32,388 bases of DNA from Clostridiales bacterium (lineage in GTDB: Bacteria; Bacillota; Clostridia; Christensenellales; Aristaeellaceae), in contig SFHU01000017.1 of the NCBI GenBank assembly GCA_004555535.1, positions 1 through 32,388 on the forward strand, written 5' to 3'. A model generated the notes under the pieces. That model ran no database searches and had not been told where the DNA came from. It saw only the letters and a program-made list of their open reading frames with translations. Below, piece by piece: positions 1-7,419 of this stretch. Both the position numbers and the translations under genes were made by a program. Position 1 is the first letter of the stretch. Every line of letters starts with the position of its first letter.

Positions 1-2
1 CC

Positions 3-2540
3 CACGATCATACGGAAACGATTGAATGCTCGCGCAACTGGGAATATCGGGATAATGGGGACGGGAAGACCCATACGATGACCTATGAAAAGGGTACCCA
101 GACGCACTGCCTGGACTGCGGCGCCTATTATGGTGAGGTCTGGGAGGGGGCCATCGCGACCGAAACCGTGAACCACAATTGGAACAGCGAGGGCTTCTGC
201 TGGGACTGCAACGCGAAGAACGCCTGTACCCACGAACATACCCGCACGGAGTATGGCATCGAGGGCAAGCAGAGCGCCAAGGATAATGGCGATGGTACGC
301 ATTTTCTGACCTACAGCGTGGGCAATCAGACGCATTGCGAGGACTGCGGCTGGTATGATGACGTCGTGTGGACGGAAAATGGCCTGACCAGAACGGAGAA
401 CCACGGCTGGACGGGGGAGGGCACCTGCTGGGCCTGCAACGCGAAGAACGCCTGTACCCACGAGCATGCCCACACAGAGTATGGCATCGAGGGCAAGCAG
501 AGCGCCAAGGATAATGGCGATGGTACGCATCTTCTGACCTACAGCGTGGGCAATCAGACGCATTGCGAGGACTGCGGCTGGTATGATGAGGTCGTGTGGA
601 CGGAAAATGGCCTGACCAGAACGGAGAACCACGGCTGGACGCCGGAGGGCACCTGCTGGGCCTGTAACGCGGTCAACCCGTGTACGCATGAAAACCGCAG
701 GGTGGAGACCGTCGTCGGCGGCGAGATCACCTATACCGACAACGAAAACGGCACGCATACGATGCGCTTTGACCAGGGCCAGCAGGAGTTCTGCAGGAGC
801 TGCCATCAGCCGTTGAGCGATGTCGAATGGACTGAGCTGGGCGCGACCCGCATTGAAAACCATGAATGGGACGAAAACGGCAACTGCCGGGCGTGCGGCG
901 CGGTCAACACCTGCCCGCATGAGAACACGCAAGTGAGTACCTACGAGGTCGCCAGCTCCTACAAAGACAATAATGACGGCACCCACACCGAGACCTATGA
1001 CACGGTCAAAGTGGTGCATTGCCGGGATTGCTATTCCAACGTCTCGAGGGAAACTCTGGAGACCGGCCTGACCCGAACCGTCAAGCACAGCTGGGACAAT
1101 GAGGGCATCTGCTGGGGCTGCGGCGCCAAGAACACCTGCACGCACGCGAACAGGGAGACCAAGGAATCTGGCCGCGACCACGTCTATGAGGACAACGGCG
1201 ACAATACCCACAAGGTCACCTTTGAAAGGGGCACCCGGGAGCACTGCCTTGACTGCGGCCAGTGGTTTGAGATGGTCTGGACGGGCGAAACCGTCACCGA
1301 GTACAAGCCGCATAACTGGGAGGACGAGGGCATCTGCTGGCACTGCGGCGCGAAGAACACCTGCCCGCACGAGCATGTCGAGGAGAACGACCACTGGCGC
1401 TTCGACGACGACACGATCATCACGGACAATGGCGACGGCAAGACGCACACGATCACCGCGATGACCATGATCGACCGGGTCTGCCGCGACTGCGGCCAGT
1501 GGCTCGGCGAGGAGGAAAATGGCGTCAAGACCTGGTCCGACATCCATGAATACGTGGAGGGCGGCGCCCGCTGCGACTACTGTGAGTTCGTCAACACCTG
1601 CACCCATCCGTCGATGGCGCCCGAGGAACTCTGGTATGACGTCGTATGGACGGACAACGGCGACGGCAAGACGCATACCACCAGCTACGAGCTCTGGACG
1701 GTGGATACCTGCCCGGACTGCGGCTGGATGAATTGGGACACGGAGACCTACGTCAAGGACTGCACGGAAGTGCAGGAGCACTGGTTCGAGAACGGCTACT
1801 GCACCGACTGCTTCGCGGATGCACCTGAGGAGACGCCCGCACCTGAGGAGACGCAGACGCCCGAGCCCGTGAAGACGGCGACCCCGACGGCAACCCCGGC
1901 TCCGACGGCGACCCCGGCGCCGGCGCAGACCGCTGCGCCCAGCGGCGGCAATGGCGGCGGCAATGGCGGAACGACGAACGCGGCGCAGCCGGACGCGGAT
2001 ATCGATTTCATCACGACCCCGGAGCCCGTGGCGACGGCAGCGCCAGAGATGGTCAGCACGCTGCTGGATACGGTCGCCCAGGCGGAGACCGAGGGCAGCG
2101 AGGTGAGCGTCGAGGTCGTCGGCGCGCAGGAGGTCTTCAGCGAGACGGAGTATGAGCAGCTCAAGACCCTGCCGGCGCAGGAGCAGATGCTCGTGACGCT
2201 CGCGTCGATCGGCCTTGAGGATGTCGTGCAGTCGGCGCTCGCGTCGATGGACGTGACGCTCTCTGCCGAGGCGGAGACGCTGACGGCACAGGTCACCGAG
2301 CGCTTCGCCGCGATGGGCGAGGAGGAGCGCGCGCAGGTCGAGGAGAAGCTGACGCAGCTCTTCCCGAAGACCGAGGTGACCGTCGGCGGCGTGACGTATG
2401 AATACTTCGTCGTCGATCTGGAGATCACGGTGGATGGCAAGGTGCGCGTGGAGCGCTACGGCTTCCGCTACGACGAGGAGCTCGGCCAGTGGGTCTTTGA
2501 GAAGCTCGACCTGGTCGACATGTACGTCCAGACGGCGTAA
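3..2540 (+). CDS. Cys/His-rich repeat surface-type protein, 5' end outside window
   Basis: The frame is open from base 3, and the first codons already belong to a repeat (DNGDGKTH), so the true start and any signal peptide lie left of the window. Numbered from the Met at base 78, a partial repeat is followed by seven repeats starting near residues 50, 126, 202, 279, 354, 429 and 508. Each is 75-79 residues long. The pattern is C-[TP]-H, then a DNGDGTH-like motif, C-x2-C-G, a Trp/Thr-rich stretch, H-x-W, and G-x-C-x2-C. Two C-x2-C pairs plus conserved His suggest a small zinc-ribbon-like or disulfide-bonded fold per repeat. A Thr/Pro/Glu-rich and Gly-rich linker (about 583-660) leads to a 160-residue acidic C-terminal domain. 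I see no LPXTG motif or C-terminal membrane anchor. Secretion is inferred from the composition. I do not recognise a named family. Confidence 0.85.
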   Translation, partial: HDHTETIECSRNWEYRDNGDGKTHTMTYEKGTQTHCLDCGAYYGEVWEGAIATETVNHNWNSEGFCWDCNAKNACTHEHTRTEYGIEGKQSAKDNGDGTHFLTYSVGNQTHCEDCGWYDDVVWTENGLTRTENHGWTGEGTCWACNAKNACTHEHAHTEYGIEGKQSAKDNGDGTHLLTYSVGNQTHCEDCGWYDEVVWTENGLTRTENHGWTPEGTCWACNAVNPCTHENRRVETVVGGEITYTDNENGTHTMRFDQGQQEFCRSCHQPLSDVEWTELGATRIENHEWDENGNCRACGAVNTCPHENTQVSTYEVASSYKDNNDGTHTETYDTVKVVHCRDCYSNVSRETLETGLTRTVKHSWDNEGICWGCGAKNTCTHANRETKESGRDHVYEDNGDNTHKVTFERGTREHCLDCGQWFEMVWTGETVTEYKPHNWEDEGICWHCGAKNTCPHEHVEENDHWRFDDDTIITDNGDGKTHTITAMTMIDRVCRDCGQWLGEEENGVKTWSDIHEYVEGGARCDYCEFVNTCTHPSMAPEELWYDVVWTDNGDGKTHTTSYELWTVDTCPDCGWMNWDTETYVKDCTEVQEHWFENGYCTDCFADAPEETPAPEETQTPEPVKTATPTATPAPTATPAPAQTAAPSGGNGGGNGGTTNAAQPDADIDFITTPEPVATAAPEMVSTLLDTVAQAETEGSEVSVEVVGAQEVFSETEYEQLKTLPAQEQMLVTLASIGLEDVVQSALASMDVTLSAEAETLTAQVTERFAAMGEEERAQVEEKLTQLFPKTEVTVGGVTYEYFVVDLEITVDGKVRVERYGFRYDEELGQWVFEKLDLVDMYVQTA
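225..680 (+). repeat. Two near-identical 228-bp tandem units inside the repeat protein gene
   Basis: Bases 225-452 and 453-680 each encode one 76-residue repeat and differ at only a small number of positions. The later repeats (from 681 on) keep only the Cys, His, Trp and Gly pattern. The near identity at the DNA level points to a recent duplication or gene conversion of a single unit, and to possible copy-number variation between strains. Confidence 0.9.
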
Positions 2541-2565
2541 ACGGACAAAAACAGGATATGCAAAC

Positions 2566-2602
2566 CCGGCCCGGTGCGAAAGCACCGGGCCGGACCTTTC
2601 TC
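2566..2602 (+). terminator. Rho-independent terminator of the repeat protein gene
   Basis: A perfect 12-bp GC-rich stem (2566-2577 with 2582-2593) closes on a GAAA tetraloop and is followed by a moderately T-rich tail. It lies 26 bases after the stop codon. Confidence 0.85.
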
Positions 2603-2616
2603 TGCCCGCCTTGCGA

Positions 2617-2645
2617 TTGAAGAATCGCGCGAAGCGTGCTATAAT
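2617..2645 (+). promoter_or_regulatory. Sigma-A-type promoter of fucU
   Basis: TTGAAG at 2617-2622 and TATAAT at 2640-2645 are separated by 17 bases. The promoter sits just after the upstream terminator and about 65 bases before the fucU start, so fucU is probably transcribed alone. Confidence 0.75.
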
Positions 2646-2710
2646 CGTGCCAGACAGGCGGAGCGGCGCGCGAAACAGGCCGTTTCCGCAGAGAAAGTGA
2701 GGCAGAAACC

Positions 2711-3145
2711 ATGCTGAAAGGAATTTCCCCGATTCTGAGCCCGGAGCTGCTCAAGATCATCGCCGAGATGGGCCATGGCGACGAGCTGGTGCTCGCCGAC
2801 GGCAACTTCCCCGGCACGTCGATCGGCAAGCGCTGCGTGCGCTGCGACGGACACGGCTGCGCGGAGGTCATGCGCGCGATCGTGCAGCTCTTCCCGCTGG
2901 ACGACTTTGTTGAAAAGCCGCTGGCCGTCATGCAGGTGCCGGCGGGCATGTTCCCCGGCGACCGCGCGCCGGTCTGGCAGGCCTTCCGCGAGGCGGCGGA
3001 TACCGACCTGCCCACCGCGCAGTTTGACATGATGGAGCATGACGCCTTCATGGAGCGCGCGAAAAACGCCTACGCCGTCGTGCAGACCGGCGAAACGGCG
3101 CTCTACGGCAACATCATCATCCGCAAGGGCGTCGTGCAGCTCTGA
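2711..3145 (+). CDS. fucU: L-fucose mutarotase (RbsD/FucU family)
   Basis: The 144-residue product has the length and signature of FucU, which interconverts the alpha and beta anomers of L-fucose in the cytoplasm. The motif MGHGDELVLADGNFP (residues 20-34) contains His22, the family's catalytic histidine. The C-terminal LYGNIIIRKGVV matches the sugar-contact end of the fold. A weak GTGAGG precedes the start. The gene has its own promoter and lies between two terminators, and no other fucose genes (isomerase, kinase, aldolase, permease) are in the window. A related RbsD-type specificity for another sugar such as ribose cannot be excluded, but the NFPGTS segment favours FucU. Confidence 0.88.
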   Translation: MLKGISPILSPELLKIIAEMGHGDELVLADGNFPGTSIGKRCVRCDGHGCAEVMRAIVQLFPLDDFVEKPLAVMQVPAGMFPGDRAPVWQAFREAADTDLPTAQFDMMEHDAFMERAKNAYAVVQTGETALYGNIIIRKGVVQL

Positions 3146-3181
3146 TGGCCGCATGGACCCCGAAACCCCAAAACAGAGAAA

Positions 3182-3216
3182 CCCCCGAAGGAGCTTCCTT
3201 CGGGGGCCTTTGCTGT
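3182..3216. terminator. Bidirectional terminator between fucU and glgP
   Basis: An 11-bp stem (3182-3192 with 3196-3206) with a 3-base loop lies between two convergent genes. The plus side continues into CCTTTGCTGTTTT. Read on the minus strand, the hairpin continues into TTTCTCTGTTTT. It can therefore serve both fucU and glgP. Confidence 0.85.
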
Positions 3217-3239
3217 TTTGGGCGCTGCGGGGAGAAGGC

Positions 3240-5705
3240 TCAGTGCTTCTTCGTCAGCGGGGTCAGATGCCAGATCTGGTCGTTGTATTCCTTGATCGTG
3301 CGGTCGGAGGAGAAGATGCCGCTCTTGGCGACGTTGATGATCTCCTTGCGCGTCCAGGCCTTCTGGTTGAGGTAGTCGTTGCCCAGGCGGGTCTGCGCCT
3401 GCTGGTAGGAGCCGAAGTCCTTGAGCACGAGGTAGGGATCGGCCATGCCGCCGTTGTCGGAGAAGACGAGCGCGCGGTAGAGGCCCTCGAACATCTTCGG
3501 ATTGTCCGGCGTGAGGCTGCCGTCAAAGAGCATGTTGAGCGCGCGGCGCAGCTCGGCGTTCGTCTCGTAGATGTCGAGGGAACGATAGGTGCCGGCGGCG
3601 TAGAGCGCCTCGACCTCCTTGGAGCGCATGCCGAAGATGTAGCAGTTGTCCTCGCCCACCAGCTCGGCGATTTCGACGTTCGCGCCGTCGAGCGTGCCGA
3701 TGGTGACGGCGCCGTTCATCATGAACTTCATGTTGCCGGTGCCGCTGGCCTCCTTGGAGGCGGTGGAGAGCTGCTCGCTGACCTCGGAGGCCGGCATGAG
3801 CATCTCCGCGGTGGAGACGTTGTAGTTCTGCAGGAAGACGACCTTGATCATCTTGCTCGCGCGCGGATGCTGCGCAATCTTCGCGGCGAGGACGTTGATG
3901 AAGTGGATGATCTCCTTGGCGCGGCGGTAGCCCGGCGCGGCCTTCGCGCCGAAGATGAACGTGCGCGGCGCCATCGTGTAGTTCGGATCGTCGCAGATGC
4001 GGTTGTAGAGCACGAGGATGTGCAGCGCGTTGAGCAGCTGGCGCTTGTACTCGTGCAGACGCTTGACCTGCACGTCGTACATCGTGTCCGGATCGAGCAC
4101 GAGGCCCTGATGGCGGTTGATCCAGCGGCTGAAGCGCGCCTTGTTCTCATGCTTGATCTTCGCGAACTTCTCGACGAAGGCGGCGTCGTCGGCGAACGGG
4201 AGCAGCTTCTCCAGCTCCATCGTGTCCTTGCGCCAGCCCTGGCCGATGGTCTCGTCGAGCAGGTCGGAGAGGGTCGGGTTCGCCAGCATCAGCCAGCGGC
4301 GCGGGGTGATGCCGTTGGTGATGGCCAGGAACTTCTCCGGCATGATCTTGTAGTAATCCGCAAACGTGGAGCGCTTGAGGATGTCGCCGTGCAGCTGGGA
4401 GACGCCGTTGATCGCGTGGGAATACGCGATGCACATGTTCGCCATGTGCGCCTGATCGTAGGCGAGAATCGCCATGTGGCCGATGCGGTCCCACTCGCCG
4501 GGGAAGCGGTCAAACAGCATCTGGCAGAGGCGGCGGTTGAGCTCCTGCATGATCGAGTAGATGCGGGGCAGGGTCTCGCGCATCATGCTCTCCGGCCACT
4601 TCTCCAGGGCCTCGGCCATGATGGTGTGGTTGGTGTAGGCGACGGTGTTGCGGGTCAGGCGCTCCGCGGTCTCCCACGGCAGATGCTCCTCGTCCACGAG
4701 GATGCGCATGAGCTCCGGAATGACCAGCGCCGGATGCGTGTCGTTGATGTGGAAGGCGACCTTCTCGGGCAGGTCCTCCATGTTCGTGCCGTAGACGCGC
4801 TTGAAGTCCTTGATGGCGTATTGCAGCGTCGCGCTGACGAGGAAGTACTCCTGCATCAGGCGCAGCTTCTTGCCGTTGTAGGTGTTGTCCTCCGGATAGA
4901 GCACCTTGGAGATCTGCGCGGCGATGGAATCGCTCTCCTCGGTGGAGCCGTTGTAGTCGCCGGCGGAGAATTTTTCGAGGTTGAAGTTCCTGGGCAGCAC
5001 GGCGCTCCACATGCGCAGGCGGTCGACGACGTCGCTGTCATAGCCGACGATCGGCAGATCGTACGGCACGGCGATGACGTCCTCAGTGTTCTGCAGGGAG
5101 ACGTAGTTCTTGTCGCCCATCCAGTTTTCGCTCACCTGGCCGCCGAAGCGCACGGTCACGGCGTCGCGCTGGGTCGGAATCTCCCAGGAGTTGCCGTAGG
5201 TCAGCCACTCGTCCGGGACCTCGACCTGCTGGCCGTCGACGATGCGCTGACGGAAGAGGCCGTACTCATAGCGGATCGTGCAGCCCATCGCCGGGAGGTT
5301 GAGCGTCGCCAGCGAATCCAGGAAGCACGCGGCCAGGCGGCCCAGGCCGCCATTGCCCAGCGCCGGTTCCGGCTCCTCGTGCAGCACGCCGCGCAGGGTC
5401 AGGCCCAGCTCCTTGAACGCCGCCTCATACTCCTTGGTGGAGCAGAGGTTGAGCAGGTTGTTGTGCAGCCAGCGGCCGGTCAGGAATTCGATGGAGAGAT
5501 AATACAGGCGCTTGGCTTTCTCGCTGCGGCGCGCTTCCTTTTCAAAGCGCCACTTGAGCATGATCTGGTCGCGCACCGTGGAGGCCACGGCAGCGTAGAT
5601 CTGCTTGGGCGTCGCTTCCTCGATGGTGCAGCCGTAGTAGCGAAGCAGCTTGTTGAGAATGGACTCCTTGATGGTGTCTTTGGTGTATTCGTTCATGAGA
5701 GGCAT
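3240..5705 (-). CDS. glgP: Glycogen/starch/maltodextrin phosphorylase
   Basis: The product (821 residues, normal for the family) phosphorolyses alpha-1,4-glucan ends to glucose-1-phosphate. EASGTGNMKFMMNGA contains the pyridoxal-phosphate lysine, Lys660. Other family hallmarks are ALGNGGLGRLAACFLDSLA (115-133), FHINDTHPAL (318-327), AITNGITPRRW (461-471) and VQVKRLHEYKRQ (546-557). The frame stays open further upstream, to 5894. I chose the ATG at 5705 because an AGGAGG lies 11 bases before it and the family's N-terminus begins about there. It has its own promoter and a leader of about 95 bases. No glgA/B/C genes are nearby; the GH13 enzyme at 25.9 kb could feed the same alpha-glucan pool. 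Confidence 0.96.
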   Translation of the reverse strand: MPLMNEYTKDTIKESILNKLLRYYGCTIEEATPKQIYAAVASTVRDQIMLKWRFEKEARRSEKAKRLYYLSIEFLTGRWLHNNLLNLCSTKEYEAAFKELGLTLRGVLHEEPEPALGNGGLGRLAACFLDSLATLNLPAMGCTIRYEYGLFRQRIVDGQQVEVPDEWLTYGNSWEIPTQRDAVTVRFGGQVSENWMGDKNYVSLQNTEDVIAVPYDLPIVGYDSDVVDRLRMWSAVLPRNFNLEKFSAGDYNGSTEESDSIAAQISKVLYPEDNTYNGKKLRLMQEYFLVSATLQYAIKDFKRVYGTNMEDLPEKVAFHINDTHPALVIPELMRILVDEEHLPWETAERLTRNTVAYTNHTIMAEALEKWPESMMRETLPRIYSIMQELNRRLCQMLFDRFPGEWDRIGHMAILAYDQAHMANMCIAYSHAINGVSQLHGDILKRSTFADYYKIMPEKFLAITNGITPRRWLMLANPTLSDLLDETIGQGWRKDTMELEKLLPFADDAAFVEKFAKIKHENKARFSRWINRHQGLVLDPDTMYDVQVKRLHEYKRQLLNALHILVLYNRICDDPNYTMAPRTFIFGAKAAPGYRRAKEIIHFINVLAAKIAQHPRASKMIKVVFLQNYNVSTAEMLMPASEVSEQLSTASKEASGTGNMKFMMNGAVTIGTLDGANVEIAELVGEDNCYIFGMRSKEVEALYAAGTYRSLDIYETNAELRRALNMLFDGSLTPDNPKMFEGLYRALVFSDNGGMADPYLVLKDFGSYQQAQTRLGNDYLNQKAWTRKEIINVAKSGIFSSDRTIKEYNDQIWHLTPLTKKH

Positions 5706-5807
5706 AAAAATGTAACCCTCCTGGCTTAGGTTCAGTCCGGATTCTGCCATCCGCACTTCGTGTCCGGCGTGCCGTTCCAGCGCTCGGCGGGAGGACAGCC
5801 AAAGGTC

Positions 5808-5836
5808 ATTATAACATAGAAGATAAGGAGTGACAA
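5808..5836 (-). promoter_or_regulatory. glgP promoter
   Basis: On the minus strand, TTGTCA (5836-5831) and TATAAT (5813-5808) are 17 bases apart. The transcript would start near 5801 and carry a GC-rich leader of about 95 bases that could fold. I do not recognise a known riboswitch in it. Confidence 0.75.
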
Positions 5837-5868
5837 GGCAAAAAAGGCCGTCTTGCCTGCAATATTTG

Positions 5869-5896
5869 AAAAAAATGGCATGAAAACATGCCATTT
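5869..5896 (-). terminator. murA terminator
   Basis: Read on the minus strand, AAATGGCATG pairs with CATGCCATTT around a TTTT loop, and the T run continues after the stem. It lies about 55 bases past the murA stop codon and just upstream of the glgP promoter. Confidence 0.88.
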
Positions 5897-5951
5897 GAGT
5901 ATTGTTTATCCTTCAAATTGCGAACAATAACGCGCGATGTGAACAGATGCA

Positions 5952-7223
5952 TCAGTCCCGCACCCGCCAGATCTTCGCGCCGAGGCCGCTGAGCTTCGTC
6001 TCCAGATGCTCATAGCCGCGGTCGATAAAGCAGGTGTTGCTGATTTCGGTCGTCCCCTGCGCCATGAGGCCCGCGACGACGAGCGCCGCGCCGGCGCGCA
6101 GATCGGTCGCCTCCACAGCGGCGGCGTGCAGCTGCGGCACGCCCTCGATGACGGCGGTTTGCTCATAGATGCGCACGCGCGCGCCCATGCGCTCCATCTC
6201 GGCGAGATGGCGGAAGCGCGACTCGAAGATGTTCTCCACGACGGTGGAGGTGCCGGTCGCTGTGCACAGCAGCGCGCTCATGGGCTGCTGCAGGTCGGTC
6301 GGGAAGCCGGGATAGACCTGCGTCTTGAAGGTGACGGCCCGGTGCGCGCCGATGGAGCGCACGCGGATGGCGTCGTCGCGCTCGTCGACCTTCGCGCCCA
6401 TCTCCAGCAGCTTGGCGGTCAGGGCCTCCATGTGCGTGGGGATGCAGCCGCAGATGGTGACGTCGCCGTGGGTCGCGGCGGCGGCGATCATGAGCGTGCC
6501 CGTCTCGATCTGGTCGGGGATGACGGCATAGGGGCGGCGGCTGGCGAGCTTTTGCACGCCGCGCACGCGGATGACGTCCGTGCCCGCGCCCTTGACGCGG
6601 CAGCCCATCGAGTTGAGGAAGTTGGCCAGGTCGACGATGTGCGGCTCCTTGGCGGCGTTGTAGATGGTCGTCGTGCCCTGCGCGCAGGCGGCGGCGAGCA
6701 TGACGTTGATCGTGCCGCCGACGGTGACCATGTCCATGAAGACGTCGCCGCCGGTGAGGCCGTCAGCCGTAGCGGTGACCAGGCCGTGCGAGGTATCGAC
6801 CCTCGCGCCCAGCGAGCGCATGCCCTTGATGTGCTGGTCGATGGGGCGGCGGCCGATGTCGCAGCCGCCGGGCATCGGCACCTGCGCCTGGCCAAAGCGC
6901 GCCAGCAGCGCGCCGATATAATAGGAGGAGGCGCGCATCCTGCGGCACAGCTCCAGCGGCACGTCGGTGCGGCAGATGCTGCTGGCGTCGATCTCCATGA
7001 TGCCCAGGGCGGGATCCCAGCTGACGCGCGCGCCGAGGTGGCGCAGCGTCTCCACGGAGACGTGCACATCCTCGATGTCCGGAAGGTTTTCGATGACACA
7101 CGGGGTCTGGCTCAGAATTGCAGCCGGAATGATGGCGACGGACGTGTTCTTGCCGCCGCTGACGCGGACGGTGCCCTCCAGCCGCTGCCCACCGGTGATG
7201 AGCATTCTCTCTTCCTGAGCCAT
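5952..7223 (-). CDS. murA: UDP-N-acetylglucosamine 1-carboxyvinyltransferase
   Basis: This 423-residue cytoplasmic enzyme transfers enolpyruvate from phosphoenolpyruvate to UDP-GlcNAc, the first committed step of peptidoglycan synthesis. The catalytic Cys121 lies in PMPGGCDIGRRPIDQHI, so a fosfomycin-sensitive type is expected. Lys25 in SGGKNTS matches the conserved substrate-binding lysine. YPGFPTDLQQPMSA and the C-terminal DRGYEHLETKL are further family marks. The start is supported by AAGGAGG eight bases or so upstream, and by its own promoter. Firmicutes often carry two MurA paralogues; this window does not show which one this is. Confidence 0.96.
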   Translation of the reverse strand: MAQEERMLITGGQRLEGTVRVSGGKNTSVAIIPAAILSQTPCVIENLPDIEDVHVSVETLRHLGARVSWDPALGIMEIDASSICRTDVPLELCRRMRASSYYIGALLARFGQAQVPMPGGCDIGRRPIDQHIKGMRSLGARVDTSHGLVTATADGLTGGDVFMDMVTVGGTINVMLAAACAQGTTTIYNAAKEPHIVDLANFLNSMGCRVKGAGTDVIRVRGVQKLASRRPYAVIPDQIETGTLMIAAAATHGDVTICGCIPTHMEALTAKLLEMGAKVDERDDAIRVRSIGAHRAVTFKTQVYPGFPTDLQQPMSALLCTATGTSTVVENIFESRFRHLAEMERMGARVRIYEQTAVIEGVPQLHAAAVEATDLRAGAALVVAGLMAQGTTEISNTCFIDRGYEHLETKLSGLGAKIWRVRD

Positions 7224-7276
7224 GTGTGTCCTCCTTGGCGCGGCTTGACGCCGCCGTACAAATCTTCAATTTAAAT

Positions 7277-7305
7277 ATTATACACAACAGGGGAGGGTTT
7301 GGCAA
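7277..7305 (-). promoter_or_regulatory. murA promoter
   Basis: Minus-strand TTGCCA (7305-7300) and TATAAT (7282-7277) are separated by 17 bases, about 55 bases upstream of the murA start. Confidence 0.75.
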
Positions 7306-7317
7306 GGCTTATTCATA

Positions 7318-7406
7318 GACAGCCCGGCTTCCGCCCTGAAACCTGCCCGGGGCGCCGCCCCGGACCCCGCAAGGGGCATACCCCTTGACCCTTTTTTGCT
7401 TCGCGC
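7318..7406 (-). repeat. Structured intergenic repeat at a gene 3' end (copy 1, divergent)
   Basis: Read on the minus strand this begins GCGCGAAGCAAAAAAGGG directly after the ABC transporter stop. It then forms two hairpins: AAGGGG/CCCCTT (7371-7386) and CCGGGGC/GCCCCGG (7347-7363). The layout (GCGAAGC-AA-GGG followed by two G/C-block hairpins) resembles the elements at 18.27 kb and 20.6 kb, and the orientation relative to the upstream gene is the same. It may also act as a transcription stop for the ABC operon. Confidence 0.6.
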
Positions 7407-7419
7407 AGAAAACAGCAGC

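Noticed and set aside
225..1823. The regular repeats as a CRISPR array
   Set aside because: The repeats are coding, 225-237 bases long and contiguous with no spacers; no cas genes are present.
3039..5729. An 896-codon plus-strand frame over glgP
   Set aside because: It is a shadow of glgP, which has all the phosphorylase motifs; it also crosses the bidirectional terminator.
6006..7274. A 422-codon plus-strand frame over murA
   Set aside because: MurA on the other strand is unambiguous; the antisense product is His/Arg/Asp-rich with no domain.
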